The notes below the pieces were generated by a model. The model saw only the letters and a list, made by a program, of their open reading frames with translations. It had not been told where the DNA came from and searched no databases. The translations under genes were made by a program, and so were the position numbers. Shown in pieces: positions 8,066-16,474 of a stretch of 64,000 nucleotides of DNA (its first letter is position 1; the number at the start of each line of letters is the position of its first letter). The DNA is taken from the NCBI RefSeq assembly GCF_024714475.1, contig NZ_JAMZMI010000002.1, forward strand, positions 558,001 to 622,000, in the 5' to 3' direction. This DNA comes from Marinoscillum sp. MHG1-6. Lineage in GTDB: Bacteria > Bacteroidota > Bacteroidia > Cytophagales > Cyclobacteriaceae.

Positions 8066-9289
8066 ATGCTTCTCTTTGCACACATAAGTTTTATCGCCTT
8101 TGTAGTATGGTTCTTTGGCACTAAAGCCAACTCTGAATTAAAACCCTGGTACTACGCAGGATTGATATGGCGCATGGCCCTGGCCCTCATCTTCGGGTGG
8201 ACGTTTTTTATTCACTTCGAAGAGGGAGATACGGTGCATTTTTTCACAAAAGCCAACGAACTGGCTGACCTGGCTAACGTAACACCAGATCAGTACATCG
8301 ATTATTTACTCTCTTCCCATTTTCCGCATTACAAAGCCGAAGCACGAAACGACTTTTTCATCAAAATAGTGAGTATCCTCTCGCTATTAACTAACAACAA
8401 TTATTGGATTATCAGTCTTTACTTCAGCCTCTTATCTTTTGCGTCGGTCTGGTATTTATATAAAAACATGGTCGGCTTATTCCCCAGTCATAAATATGCC
8501 GCAGCATTAGGCTTCTTAATTTTTCCCGGCCCCATCTTTTGGACATCTGGTATTCTGAAAGATTCAATTATTTTTTCTGCTTTTTTATTCATCACAGCTA
8601 TTTGCCTCAAATTATTACTCCGAAAAAAAACCTCCCCATGGGAAGCCATTGGGGTTTTGATCTCCTTTTATCTCATCTGGGAGCTTAGATATTTCATTTT
8701 TGCTCTTACTGCCATCGGATTTATCATTACCCTGATAGAGGTCCATTTTGCTTCAGCTTTGACTTCCATCAGGTCAAAATTGACCTTTTGGTCATTCGTA
8801 CTTCCAATCATGGTCATTGCCGCGAGTTATCTAAGTGCAAATCTCAACTTGCTAAGATTCCCCTATGCCATCACCGAAAATTACCACTTGATGGTCAGCC
8901 TCTCACAGGATGGTAAGTACTTTAGCTTTGATATTGAGCCAACCTGGGTCAGCATCTTCACCAACCTCCCTCAGTCTATATCTATTGGCCTTTTCAGGCC
9001 CATTTTCAAGTCTGACACCTTAATATATTTGCCTTATGGGTTGGAGAACCTGTGCGTTGCTTTATTAACAATTGCATCATTCTGTTACTATATCAAGCGA
9101 CCGATGAAAATTCATTTTCCAGCTATACTCGTTTTAGGTTATATCCTGACTTGTGCCACTATTTTCCCCCTTTCCTCCCCCAATATTGGCACACTCATGA
9201 GGTATAAAGCTATCTACCTCCCGTTGATGATATATATCATATCTATCCCATTATCCTCCTCTCTTTTACAAGACCGGCTAAAAAGCTAA
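8066..9289 (+). CDS. Polytopic membrane protein, glycan-related (inferred)
   Basis: 407 residues with about ten hydrophobic segments spread along the whole length and no signal peptide. The acidic loop after the second segment (HFEEGDTVHFF) and the segment FPGPIFWTSGILKDS resemble the lumenal loops of GT-C transferases and O-antigen polymerase-like proteins of Bacteroidota. I cannot assign a family. Its start lies 3 bp after the DUF2851 stop, and a NeuD/PglD-like acyltransferase follows, which mildly supports a surface-polysaccharide role. The stop codon lies inside the -7 box of that next gene. Confidence 0.8.
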   Translation: MLLFAHISFIAFVVWFFGTKANSELKPWYYAGLIWRMALALIFGWTFFIHFEEGDTVHFFTKANELADLANVTPDQYIDYLLSSHFPHYKAEARNDFFIKIVSILSLLTNNNYWIISLYFSLLSFASVWYLYKNMVGLFPSHKYAAALGFLIFPGPIFWTSGILKDSIIFSAFLFITAICLKLLLRKKTSPWEAIGVLISFYLIWELRYFIFALTAIGFIITLIEVHFASALTSIRSKLTFWSFVLPIMVIAASYLSANLNLLRFPYAITENYHLMVSLSQDGKYFSFDIEPTWVSIFTNLPQSISIGLFRPIFKSDTLIYLPYGLENLCVALLTIASFCYYIKRPMKIHFPAILVLGYILTCATIFPLSSPNIGTLMRYKAIYLPLMIYIISIPLSSSLLQDRLKS

Positions 9290-9294
9290 CTTTG
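9287..9294 (+). promoter_or_regulatory. -7 element for the acyltransferase gene
   Basis: TAACTTTG matches TAnnTTTG and overlaps the stop codon of the preceding gene. It ends 18 nt before the ATG at 9313. It contains the alternative TTG start at 9292, which argues that the ATG is the true start. No good -33 box is visible. Confidence 0.45.
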
Positions 9295-9312
9295 CAAACT
9301 TATTTTTTAACT

Positions 9313-9951
9313 ATGGATAAACCGGTAATCATATTCGGAGCGAAGGGAATTGGAACTGCAGCCTTGGAAATTTTCAAGAGCAATAACATTGTGGTGTATG
9401 GCTTTCTGGAAGATGATAAAGAGTGGCATGGGAAAGAAATCGACGATGTGACGGTTTTAGGGAAAACGGATGATCATGGTTTCCTAAAACTTATTGGTCA
9501 AAAGTGTGAGGCCTTTGTGGCAACGGATGAAAACCCCATTAGAAAAAAATGGGTTAAAATGTTGATTGACTCCAGAAAGGTCATGCCAGTGAATGCTGTC
9601 CATCAGTCAGCTATCATTTCAGGTTTTGCCTCGATTGGACATGGAAACTTCATTAACGCAGGAGCGGTGGTCGGAGCAAATTCTAAGATAGGTCAGCAAT
9701 GCCTTATCCACTCAAGGGCCACGATTGAGCATGATGTCGAAATAGGTGACTTCGTTCAGGTTGGGGCTGGTGCAGTGATTGGAGCCAATGTAACCATTGA
9801 GGAGGGAGCGTTTATCGGAGCCGGTGCTACGGTTGTAAACGGAGTTAAAATAGGAAAAAATGCACGTGTGGGTGCAGGATCTGTTGTGGTAGCTGACATC
9901 GCGGATAAGGTGACTGTTTTCGGTAATCCGGCAACAGCGATTGAGAAATAA
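9313..9951 (+). CDS. NeuD/PglD-like sugar O- or N-acyltransferase
   Basis: 212 residues from the chosen ATG. The N-terminal 80 residues form the PglD_N-type nucleotide-sugar-binding fold (start DKPVIIFGAKGIGTAAL). The rest is a left-handed beta-helix of hexapeptide repeats, for example HGNFINAGAVVGANSKIG and ISGFASIG, ending VFGNPATAIEK. These enzymes transfer acetyl groups from acetyl-CoA to amino- or acid sugars of glycans. The sugar is not predictable here. A TTG at 9292 would add seven residues but lies inside the promoter box. The gene stands alone between two promoter boxes. Confidence 0.88.
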   Translation: MDKPVIIFGAKGIGTAALEIFKSNNIVVYGFLEDDKEWHGKEIDDVTVLGKTDDHGFLKLIGQKCEAFVATDENPIRKKWVKMLIDSRKVMPVNAVHQSAIISGFASIGHGNFINAGAVVGANSKIGQQCLIHSRATIEHDVEIGDFVQVGAGAVIGANVTIEEGAFIGAGATVVNGVKIGKNARVGAGSVVVADIADKVTVFGNPATAIEK

Positions 9952-9952
9952 T

Positions 9953-9960
9953 TACTTTTG
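9953..9960 (+). promoter_or_regulatory. -7 element of the trhO promoter
   Basis: TACTTTTG matches TAnnTTTG, starts 2 nt after the acyltransferase stop and lies 42 nt before the trhO ATG. The -33 region has no TTTG. Confidence 0.4.
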
Positions 9961-10002
9961 AAATAGATCATTCAAACATTCCGCAGGAAACGGAACTTAG
10001 TT

Positions 10003-10962
10003 ATGAACGAATATTCAGTACTACTTTACTATTGTTACTCCAGGATCGAGGATCCGGAGGAGTTTAGAGAGCAACATCACTTGAGATGTCTTGAACTGGG
10101 ATTAAAAGGTCGCATTATTATCGCAGAAGAAGGTTTGAACGGAACAGTGTCAGGATTGGCAGCAGACTGTGAAACCTATATGCAGGAGGTAAAAGATGAT
10201 CCCAGGTTTTCGGACATAGAATTTAAAGTTGATACTGCTCCCGAACATACTTTTGAAAAACTTCATGTTCGTGTAAAACCTGAAATTGTACACGCGAGCC
10301 TCCCAAACATCGATCCTCGTAAGAAGACCGGAGGATATGTTGAGCCGGAAGAGTTCAGAGAAATCCTGAGAGCGCAACCTGAAGACACGGTCATTCTGGA
10401 TGTGCGATCTAATTACGAGCATAACATTGGCAAATTCAAAAATGCTATCACCCTAGACATTGAAAATTTCAGGGACTTCCCTGAGAAGGTAAAGGAACTA
10501 GAACACCTCAAAAACAAAAAGGTGATCACTTACTGCACCGGAGGAATCAAATGCGAAAAAGCAAGTGCCTATTTGCTAGATCAGGGGTTTGAAGATGTGC
10601 ACCAACTACATGGTGGAATTATCAAATATGGCATTGAAGCTGAAGGTGAAGACTTTGAAGGAAAATGCTATGTCTTCGATAACCGAATCGTAAAAGACCT
10701 TAACCAGGTAAATCCCAAGGTTATTTCTAAATGCTTTGTGACTGGAAAGCCTTCCGATCGAATGGTTAACTGTGCAAACCCACATTGTAATAAGCACATT
10801 CCAATGAGCGAGGAGGGTGCTGAAATTTATAACGGCTGCTGTAGCGAAGAATGCTCAAAGAATCCGGAGGTAAGACCTTACGATGGTTCCGGGTATTACC
10901 AAAAGGAGATGAATGGCTACAATCCTTATAAAGGTCTTAAACGGAAAACAACAACTGCATAA
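10003..10962 (+). CDS. trhO: tRNA uridine(34) hydroxylase TrhO (rhodanese family)
   Basis: Oxygen-dependent enzyme that hydroxylates U34 of certain tRNAs to ho5U, helping decode wobble pairs. The 319 residues carry the family layout. An N-terminal acylphosphatase-like part contains GRIIIAEEGLNGTVSG (37-52). A rhodanese domain has DVRSNYEHNIGKFKNA (133-148) and the active-site loop YCTGGIKCEKA with Cys178. The C-terminal Cys-rich segment (CANPHCNKH and CCSEEC) probably binds a metal. It is monocistronic, with its own -7 box and a strong terminator at 10969. Confidence 0.93.
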   Translation: MNEYSVLLYYCYSRIEDPEEFREQHHLRCLELGLKGRIIIAEEGLNGTVSGLAADCETYMQEVKDDPRFSDIEFKVDTAPEHTFEKLHVRVKPEIVHASLPNIDPRKKTGGYVEPEEFREILRAQPEDTVILDVRSNYEHNIGKFKNAITLDIENFRDFPEKVKELEHLKNKKVITYCTGGIKCEKASAYLLDQGFEDVHQLHGGIIKYGIEAEGEDFEGKCYVFDNRIVKDLNQVNPKVISKCFVTGKPSDRMVNCANPHCNKHIPMSEEGAEIYNGCCSEECSKNPEVRPYDGSGYYQKEMNGYNPYKGLKRKTTTA

Positions 10963-10968
10963 TGCATC

Positions 10969-11002
10969 AAAAAGGGAGGTTTTAATTAAATCTCCCTTTT
11001 TT
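10969..11002 (+). terminator. Intrinsic terminator after trhO
   Basis: A stem AAAAAGGGAG pairs with CTCCCTTTTTT, extended by TTT/AAA around an AATT loop and followed by a U-run. It begins 7 bp after the trhO stop and would stop transcription well before the nucleoside phosphorylase gene. Confidence 0.85.
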
Positions 11003-11084
11003 AATATGCTTTTCGGCTCCTTGAGGGGCACTTATTTGGTGATGACGAAACGAGAAACTAAATTATCGTGCAACTAGCTCACCC

Positions 11085-11942
11085 ATGCCTAAATATTCGG
11101 ATACAGACCTCATTGTAAATCCTGATGGAAGCATCTATCACCTAAATCTCAAGCCTGGAGACATCTCTGATAAAATTATCACAGTGGGAGATCCAAGTAG
11201 GGTTCATCGTGTTTCCAGCCATTTCGACACGATTGAGTTTGAAATGAACAAGCGTGAATTCATTACTCACGTTGGAAAATACAAGGACAAGAGAATCACC
11301 GTGATCAGTACAGGCATGGGGACTGACAACGTAGAAATTCTCATGACCGAGCTGGATGCACTGGTGAATATTGATCTTAAAAAAAGAGAGCCGAAAGAGA
11401 AAAAAACAAGTCTGCAGATTGTTCGTATTGGGACCTCAGGAAGTATCCAGGAAGACATGAGGCTAGGCTCCCATGTACTAAGCGAATACGGGATTGGGCT
11501 GGACCCGATGATGCACTTTTACAAACTGGACATGACCGAGTTCGAATTGGAAGTGTGCCATAAGCTACAAAAGGAAATCGAGCTACCTTATTTGCCGTAC
11601 TGCATCAGAGCCTCCGACAAACTCATTGAACTATTCAGTGACGCTTTCAATATAGGAAATACCGTCACCTGTCACGGTTTTTACGCTCCCCAGGGAAGGG
11701 AATTACGCATTCCAATCAAGTATCCCAATCTCATTGATCAGCTAACTTACTTTCACCATAAGGAGCTTTGGCTCACAAATCTGGAAATGGAAACTGCCGG
11801 CTATTATGCCATGGCAAGAATGCTTGGACATGAGATGATCAGCATGAACGCCATTGTTGCAAACAGGGTAAGAGAACGATTTTCCAAAGACCCAAACAAG
11901 GTCATTGATTCGCTTATTAAAAAGGTACTGGAAAGGATCTAG
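11085..11942 (+). CDS. Nucleoside phosphorylase (uridine phosphorylase-like)
   Basis: 285 residues of the PNP/UDP phosphorylase family, which splits nucleosides with phosphate to free base and ribose-1-phosphate. Visible are the phosphate-binding GDPSRV (35-40), TGMGTDN (76-82), RIGTSGSI (114-121) and the ribose/base-site LEMETAGYYAMA near 225. The sequence reads closer to uridine than purine phosphorylases, but base specificity is inferred. A weak TTTG/TAAATTAT pair at 11035-11066 may drive it. Its stop codon directly abuts the stop of the convergent small coiled-coil gene. Confidence 0.85.
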   Translation: MPKYSDTDLIVNPDGSIYHLNLKPGDISDKIITVGDPSRVHRVSSHFDTIEFEMNKREFITHVGKYKDKRITVISTGMGTDNVEILMTELDALVNIDLKKREPKEKKTSLQIVRIGTSGSIQEDMRLGSHVLSEYGIGLDPMMHFYKLDMTEFELEVCHKLQKEIELPYLPYCIRASDKLIELFSDAFNIGNTVTCHGFYAPQGRELRIPIKYPNLIDQLTYFHHKELWLTNLEMETAGYYAMARMLGHEMISMNAIVANRVRERFSKDPNKVIDSLIKKVLERI

Positions 11943-12239
11943 TTACTTTTTTAACACTACCAAAAGAGCCTTTCGGAGCTCATCCAACGCCAGATTTAAA
12001 TGCTCTTTGGCATCCACCCATTTATCGCTGTTTTTTTCTTTGTAGTTATTGAAATCTTCTTCGAGCTTCTCCTTTTTCTTTTTTAAGTCTTTGATCTTCT
12101 TTTCTACCTCATCCCTGACCTCATCTTTAGCTCCTTTGGTCTCGTGGATAAGATGATCAATTTTTTTACCTAGCTCGGCTAAAATATTTTCAACCTGACC
12201 CTTAGGGTCTTCAGTCGTATTTGTTTGCTTTTTTGCCAT
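11943..12239 (-). CDS. Small highly charged coiled-coil protein
   Basis: 98 residues, mostly Lys/Glu/Asp in heptad-like patterns from about 12 to 95 (for example KDLKKKKEKLEEDFNNYKEK). It has no signal peptide or membrane segment. The pattern suggests one long amphipathic helix or coiled coil, comparable to small stress-associated helical proteins of Bacteroidota. The function is unknown. It is convergent with the phosphorylase gene with zero spacing, and divergent from the next small gene. Confidence 0.7.
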   Translation of the reverse strand: MAKKQTNTTEDPKGQVENILAELGKKIDHLIHETKGAKDEVRDEVEKKIKDLKKKKEKLEEDFNNYKEKNSDKWVDAKEHLNLALDELRKALLVVLKK

Positions 12240-12382
12240 GATAAATACTGAATTTGATGGAAATTAGAAATTCTGGTTTCGAATAACAATGACAAATGAG
12301 TAATTATTCAATCAAAAAAATAGTAGTATCTCAGAATGCACTATTGCCCATCATGAGATTTTGCACTTCTTTCGCGGAAAAA

Positions 12383-12413
12383 TTTGAATATTAAAACCCG
12401 TTTTTTACTTTAC
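12383..12413 (+). promoter_or_regulatory. Probable promoter of the acidic-tail protein gene
   Basis: TTTG at 12383-12386 is followed after 19 nt by TACTTTAC (12406-12413), a partial match to TAnnTTTG. The spacing is ideal and the box ends 13 nt before the ATG at 12427. Confidence 0.35.
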
Positions 12414-12426
12414 TAAAAAAATCATC

Positions 12427-12786
12427 ATGCAATCATCAAAACCACGTGTAATCAAAGATTTTGAAAAACTGGACCCAACTACCCAGGAGCAGATCAAATT
12501 AGCTTTTCCATTCGGTTTTCATGATAAACTTATTCACTTCACAGATAGAGAAGGAAAACGCGTTACGGCGCTACCATTTGAGACCGACGAAAAGTACTAC
12601 CTGGTAAGAATGACGCGTGAGGAGGCCAGAGCCATTGTGGAGGACGATGAAGACTATGATGAAGATGGTATGCTCAAGGAGAGTGTAAAAGATGATTATG
12701 AAGATAAATATGGTGACCTTAACCATATGGCCGATTACCTTTCAGACGGGGAGGACGATGATGATGACGGGGACGACGATTATTAA
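12427..12786 (+). CDS. Small protein with an extreme acidic C-terminal tail
   Basis: 119 residues. The first 70 form a compact basic/hydrophobic part (segments LAFPFGFHDKLIHFTDREGK and TALPFETDEKYYLVRMT). The last 45 are dominated by Asp and Glu, ending in runs of Asp. There is no signal peptide. I do not recognise a characterised family. Acidic tails like this often mimic nucleic acid or bind basic proteins, which is inference only. It is monocistronic, with a promoter-like pair directly upstream. Confidence 0.75.
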   Translation: MQSSKPRVIKDFEKLDPTTQEQIKLAFPFGFHDKLIHFTDREGKRVTALPFETDEKYYLVRMTREEARAIVEDDEDYDEDGMLKESVKDDYEDKYGDLNHMADYLSDGEDDDDDGDDDY

Positions 12787-12912
12787 TCGCCCCATTTTAG
12801 ACAAGCTCCGTTAAAAACGATTCATAACGCATTGATCTAGAACAATTTCGGGTTTACTTACTTGTATGTTCTAAAGAATTAATACATTAGGTAAGAAACT
12901 AAAGAAATTTTA

Positions 12913-13458
12913 TTGCAGACCTTAGATCTAAATACAGTCCTGATCAAAAGGATAAAGAGTCGCGATACCACCGCACTCGACTATCTCTATGAAAATTACT
13001 CCGAAGCTCTTTTCGGTATTATACTCCGGACACTAAGAAATCAGGAAGCCGCTGAAGAAACACTTCATGACGTGTTTATCAAAATTTGGGATCAAATTGA
13101 TAAATATGATCCATCTAAGGGTACGTTGTTTACCTGGATGTATCGTATTGCTCGCAATCAGGCCATTGACACGCTTAGATCAAAAAATTTCAAGGCCTTT
13201 GAGAAATCTAATGACATAGACGGTTACGTAGATATTTTTGACTCGTCAGATTTAGGAAAAGAGGATTATATCGGCCTGGCTGATGTACTTTCAAAAATTG
13301 GCGAAATGTGCAAAAAACTGATTCAACTCAATTTCTTCATGGGCTATTCCCATGCCGAGATAAGCAAGAATGAGGACATGCCGCTTGGTTCGGTAAAAAC
13401 GAAATTAAGAAGTTGTTTAAAGAACATCAGAACCCAATTAAGTAAAGATTTTGGATAA
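12913..13458 (+). CDS. ECF RNA polymerase sigma factor (SigK-like)
   Basis: 181 residues. Sigma region 2 spans about 20-90 (LDYLYENYSEALFGIILRTL, then DVFIKIWDQIDKYDPSKG and FTWMYRIARNQAIDTLR). Region 4 is at about 130-178, with the helix-turn-helix YSHAEISKNEDMPLGSVKTK. The start is TTG: an in-frame stop lies 21 nt upstream and the next Met is deep inside region 2. The anti-sigma gene overlaps its last 8 bases, so the two proteins are made from one message. The stimulus is unknown. Confidence 0.93.
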   Translation: MQTLDLNTVLIKRIKSRDTTALDYLYENYSEALFGIILRTLRNQEAAEETLHDVFIKIWDQIDKYDPSKGTLFTWMYRIARNQAIDTLRSKNFKAFEKSNDIDGYVDIFDSSDLGKEDYIGLADVLSKIGEMCKKLIQLNFFMGYSHAEISKNEDMPLGSVKTKLRSCLKNIRTQLSKDFG

Positions 13459-14230
13459 AGAAGAAATCATATCACAAGGTTATCTCGAGAGCTACATTAC
13501 CGGAGATCTGAATAACGAAGAGACCCGTGAAGTGGAGGAATTGATCGCCAGCGATAAAGAAGCTATGCTGGAGTTTTACAACATCCAAAAACTGATCGAA
13601 CTGTTGGCTATCAGATTGGGAATTAGTGCGTCTCCTGTGATCAAGCGCACGATCATGGAGCATCCATCTGTTTCATCACATATCAAACCTATAGACAAAG
13701 GTTCATCAGGTGGTTGGAGAATGGCCATGGCTGCGAGCATCTTATTTGCTTTGTTCACAAGTGTATTAGCAGCATATTTCTACAGCCAATGGCGAACAAC
13801 AGATAATGAGCTTACCAGCCTGATCGCTCAAAATTTGCAACTGGCAGAAAGTTTTAACAGAGTAAATAACGACTTAAACAACCTGAGACAGGATGTAGCG
13901 GTGCTAATCAGCCCGGAATACCAAAGAATCATCATGGATGGAACTGAAAACGCTCCTGACGTAAAAGCAGTAATATATTGGAACTCCAAACAGGAAAAGG
14001 TATTCTTAAATAGCTCAACCCTAGCCAGCCTTCCAACTGATCAACAATACCAGTTGTGGGCACTGGTGGATGGACAGCCTATTGATGCTGGGGTTTTTGA
14101 CGCCAGCACTGGTACCTTTCAGATCATGAAGAACATTGCTAAAGCCGATGCCTTCGCAGTCACGGTAGAACCAAAAGGCGGTAGTGAATCACCTACCCTA
14201 TCTACTATGCAAGTCCTTGGAAAAGTATAA
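13451..14230 (+). CDS. RskA-type anti-sigma factor, membrane-anchored
   Basis: 259 residues starting at a TTG that overlaps the sigma gene by 8 bp. The N-terminus holds an anti-sigma-like helical part (ISQGYLESYITGDLNNEETR, about 4-75). One transmembrane helix lies near 92-116. A short coiled coil (about 120-155) leads to the RskA C-terminal domain, which includes VIYWNSKQEKVFL, QYQLWALVDGQPIDAGVFD and a final VTVEPKGGS block. In this topology the N-terminus holds the sigma factor in the cytoplasm and the RskA domain senses the periplasm. Release probably needs proteolysis. An RseP-type protease is encoded 13 kb away, but a link is not shown. Confidence 0.9.
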   Translation: MDKEEIISQGYLESYITGDLNNEETREVEELIASDKEAMLEFYNIQKLIELLAIRLGISASPVIKRTIMEHPSVSSHIKPIDKGSSGGWRMAMAASILFALFTSVLAAYFYSQWRTTDNELTSLIAQNLQLAESFNRVNNDLNNLRQDVAVLISPEYQRIIMDGTENAPDVKAVIYWNSKQEKVFLNSSTLASLPTDQQYQLWALVDGQPIDAGVFDASTGTFQIMKNIAKADAFAVTVEPKGGSESPTLSTMQVLGKV

Positions 14231-14253
14231 CTCTCATAAAATTGAAGCAAAAC

Positions 14254-14280
14254 AAAAAGGCCCATGAAGGGCCTTTTTTT
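14254..14280 (+). terminator. Intrinsic terminator of the sigma/anti-sigma operon
   Basis: AAAGGCCC-ATGAA-GGGCCTTT followed by a T-run gives a strong GC-rich stem with a 5-nt loop, 24 bp after the anti-sigma stop. Confidence 0.9.
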
Positions 14281-14409
14281 ATGATTAATATTTTTCGAAA
14301 AAAAATCATCTTTTGAAATCCAACCTTAAAATGGCTTACGTATATATAGCCGTTTTTAAGTAATAATGCTGGTTGAGAGTCGCAGGTAATCCCTGCGGCT
14401 TTCTTTTTT
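14281..14409 (+). ncRNA. Possible small RNA: three hairpins, the last a terminator
   Basis: Directly after the operon terminator come three inverted repeats. The first (14281-14309) has ATGATT/AATCAT arms around TTTTTCGAAAAA. The second pairs CTTAAAATGGCT (14325-14336) with AGCCGTTTTTAAG (14348-14360). The third pairs AGTCGCAGG with CCTGCGGCT (14378-14400), followed by TTCTTTTTTAT. The third is a plus-strand intrinsic terminator although no gene lies before it, which suggests a short transcript ending at about 14409. TATTTTTC at 14289 is a weak -7 box. Alternatively it is a tandem backup terminator. Confidence 0.3.
14378..14409 (+). terminator. Second plus-strand intrinsic terminator
   Basis: AGTCGCAGG-TAAT-CCTGCGGCT (one wobble pair, one extra C) is followed by TTCTTTTTT. 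The T-run lies only on the plus-strand side, so it does not serve the convergent murA gene, which ends at 14415. Confidence 0.7.
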
Positions 14410-14414
14410 ATAGC

Positions 14415-15722
14415 TTATCCAAACCTTTCGATATCAGCTCCCAGCGCATTCAATCTCTTATCAATGAATTGGTAGCCGCGATCAATTTGCTCAACATTAT
14501 GTATGACACTGGTGCCTTCAGCAGACATTGCAGCGATTAAAAGAGAAACCCCTGCCCGAATATCCGGTGATGTCATGTTGATACCTCTTAGTTGAAATGC
14601 ACGATCCAGCCCTATCACAGTCGCTCTATGCGGATCACAAAGAATGATCTGAGCTCCCATGTCTATCAATTTATCCACGAAGAACAATCTACTCTCAAAC
14701 ATCTTTTGATGAACCAATACTGTCCCCTTTGCCTGAGTAGCTGTCACCAATACCACACTGAGTAAGTCCGGTGTGAACCCTGGCCATATGGCATCTGCCA
14801 CAGTAAGAATAGATCCGTCAATAAAGGTGTCAATTGCATAGTGCTCCTGAGCAGGGATGAAAATATCATCACCCCGGAACTCCATCTTTATTCCCAGTCG
14901 CTTAAAGGTTTCCGGAATAATGCCCAGCATGTCAATTCTGGCATCCTTGATCGTAATTTCAGAGCCGGTCATCGCTGCCATCCCAATAAAACTACCAATC
15001 TCGATCATATCAGGAAGCATCGTATGCTCAGTTCCCCCCAGCTCTTCTACACCTGTAATTTTCAACAGGTTACTTCCGATACCTTCAATATTGGCTCCCA
15101 TTCGAACCAGCATATTACATAGCTGCTGAATATAAGGCTCACATGCGGCATTGTATATGGTTGTTTCACCTTCAGCCAAAACAGAAGCCATGATGATATT
15201 CGCTGTACCGGTAACAGAAGCTTCATCCAAATGCAGGTAAGTACCTTTTAGTTTGGTTCCATCAACCGTATAAAACCCTGTTTTAACATCATAGTTAAAC
15301 TGTGCTCCTAGTTTTTGGAACCCAACGAAGTGGGTATCCAGTCTTCTTCGGCCAATTTTATCTCCTCCGGGTTTCGGTACTTTACCTTTTCCAAATCTTG
15401 ATAAAAGCGGGCCGAGAATCATAATTGATCCACGAAGAGCGGCAGCCTTCTCCTTAAAATCTTCTGAGTCGAGAAATGCAAGATTTACGTTGCTTGCAGT
15501 GAATTTATAAGACTCTTCCCCTGTCTTTTCAATACTTACTCCTAAATCAGCTAAAAGCTCAATGAGCTTCATTACGTCTCTGATAGCCGGTATCTTGTGA
15601 ATATGTACCGTCCCCTTGGTGAGTAATACTGCCGATATGATTTGAAGTGCTTCGTTCTTAGCTCCCTGTGGAACGATGGAGCCTTTTAGGCGTAAGCCGC
15701 CCTTCACTCTAAATGAAGTCAT
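14415..15722 (-). CDS. murA: UDP-N-acetylglucosamine 1-carboxyvinyltransferase
   Basis: Transfers enolpyruvate from PEP to UDP-GlcNAc, the first committed step of peptidoglycan synthesis. The 435 residues show the inside-out alpha/beta barrel signatures: KGSIVPQGAKNEALQ (13-27), AALRGSIMILGPLLSRFG (94-111), ASVTGTANI, and DIRAGVSLLIAAMSAEG near the end. The active-site loop reads KPGGDKIGRRR, so Asp121 replaces the usual catalytic Cys (Cys115 in E. coli) that fosfomycin attacks. The start codon shares one base with the DUF4290 stop (TAATG), so translation is coupled. Confidence 0.97.
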   Translation of the reverse strand: MTSFRVKGGLRLKGSIVPQGAKNEALQIISAVLLTKGTVHIHKIPAIRDVMKLIELLADLGVSIEKTGEESYKFTASNVNLAFLDSEDFKEKAAALRGSIMILGPLLSRFGKGKVPKPGGDKIGRRRLDTHFVGFQKLGAQFNYDVKTGFYTVDGTKLKGTYLHLDEASVTGTANIIMASVLAEGETTIYNAACEPYIQQLCNMLVRMGANIEGIGSNLLKITGVEELGGTEHTMLPDMIEIGSFIGMAAMTGSEITIKDARIDMLGIIPETFKRLGIKMEFRGDDIFIPAQEHYAIDTFIDGSILTVADAIWPGFTPDLLSVVLVTATQAKGTVLVHQKMFESRLFFVDKLIDMGAQIILCDPHRATVIGLDRAFQLRGINMTSPDIRAGVSLLIAAMSAEGTSVIHNVEQIDRGYQFIDKRLNALGADIERFG

Positions 15723-16381
15723 TAGTTGTTATTTCTCCTTCTTTTGAAGTTTCGTTTTCCGCCTTTTCCTCCGCTGTTTCTGTTCTTGTTTCCTCTGTTT
15801 TGGAAATCTGAAGGTCGTTTTTCGGAATCGAATAGACCGTATTGTTTTACTTTCTCAATATCAATATCCAACTGATCCTTAGATAGCTGTTTGATATTTT
15901 TCAATACAGTTTCATCCTCGATTGAATCCTTATTCCAGGTTTGATAAAAAGATTTCATCAGCTTGCCTATCGCGATGATGGCTCCTTCCTTTTCATTCGG
16001 ATCCTCAAGAGCAATCGCATTATTGATTAGGATTTCAATATTTCGTCCGTAATGTCTGAACTTGATATTATTTGACTGGTAGCCTACACGATCTGGTTTT
16101 CTATCCAAAATAGTTGATTCCGGAACAGGGAACGGACCCTCTACTTCCAGATCAAATTTGGAAATGATATATAAATCGTCCCATACCTTTTGGGTATACT
16201 CAGCAGCGTCTTTGCTAAACTCAGGGTTTACTGCCTTCATCAACTCTACCAACAGGCCAGCATATTTATTTCTTTTCTCCTGATCATCAACGGTTTTGAT
16301 GAATTTCACCAGATTCTGCACATTTCTACCATACTCTCTCAAAGTAAGGTGCTCTCTCTGGGTGTTATACTCTAAACTCAT
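15722..16381 (-). CDS. DUF4290 family protein
   Basis: 219 residues, recognisable as DUF4290 from LEYNTQREHLTLREYGRN at the N-terminus and NIKFRHYGRNIEILINNAI in the middle, an internal repeat of the YGRN motif. The C-terminal 30 residues are a basic Asn/Gly/Arg/Lys-rich tail (ends KRNFKRRRNNN) that could bind RNA or ribosomes. The function is unknown. It leads the operon with murA (1-base overlap), as often seen in Bacteroidota, which hints at a link with envelope growth. A -7 box lies 17 nt upstream. Confidence 0.85.
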   Translation of the reverse strand: MSLEYNTQREHLTLREYGRNVQNLVKFIKTVDDQEKRNKYAGLLVELMKAVNPEFSKDAAEYTQKVWDDLYIISKFDLEVEGPFPVPESTILDRKPDRVGYQSNNIKFRHYGRNIEILINNAIALEDPNEKEGAIIAIGKLMKSFYQTWNKDSIEDETVLKNIKQLSKDQLDIDIEKVKQYGLFDSEKRPSDFQNRGNKNRNSGGKGGKRNFKRRRNNN

Positions 16382-16397
16382 GTATTTGTATTTTGCT

Positions 16398-16405
16398 CAA
16401 AAATA
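16398..16405 (-). promoter_or_regulatory. -7 element of the DUF4290-murA operon
   Basis: On the minus strand this reads TATTTTTG, a perfect TAnnTTTG, 16 nt before the start codon. No TTTG is seen at the -33 distance. Confidence 0.45.
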
Positions 16406-16474
16406 AGGAAACCTACCTAGAAATCACCATCTACTGATAGGTAGTTTAATTGTCTGACACTACTACTTAATGAT

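Noticed and set aside
9292-9312. TTG start of the acyltransferase at 9292
   Set aside because: The TTG lies inside the -7 box TAACTTTG; the ATG at 9313 gives the expected domain start.
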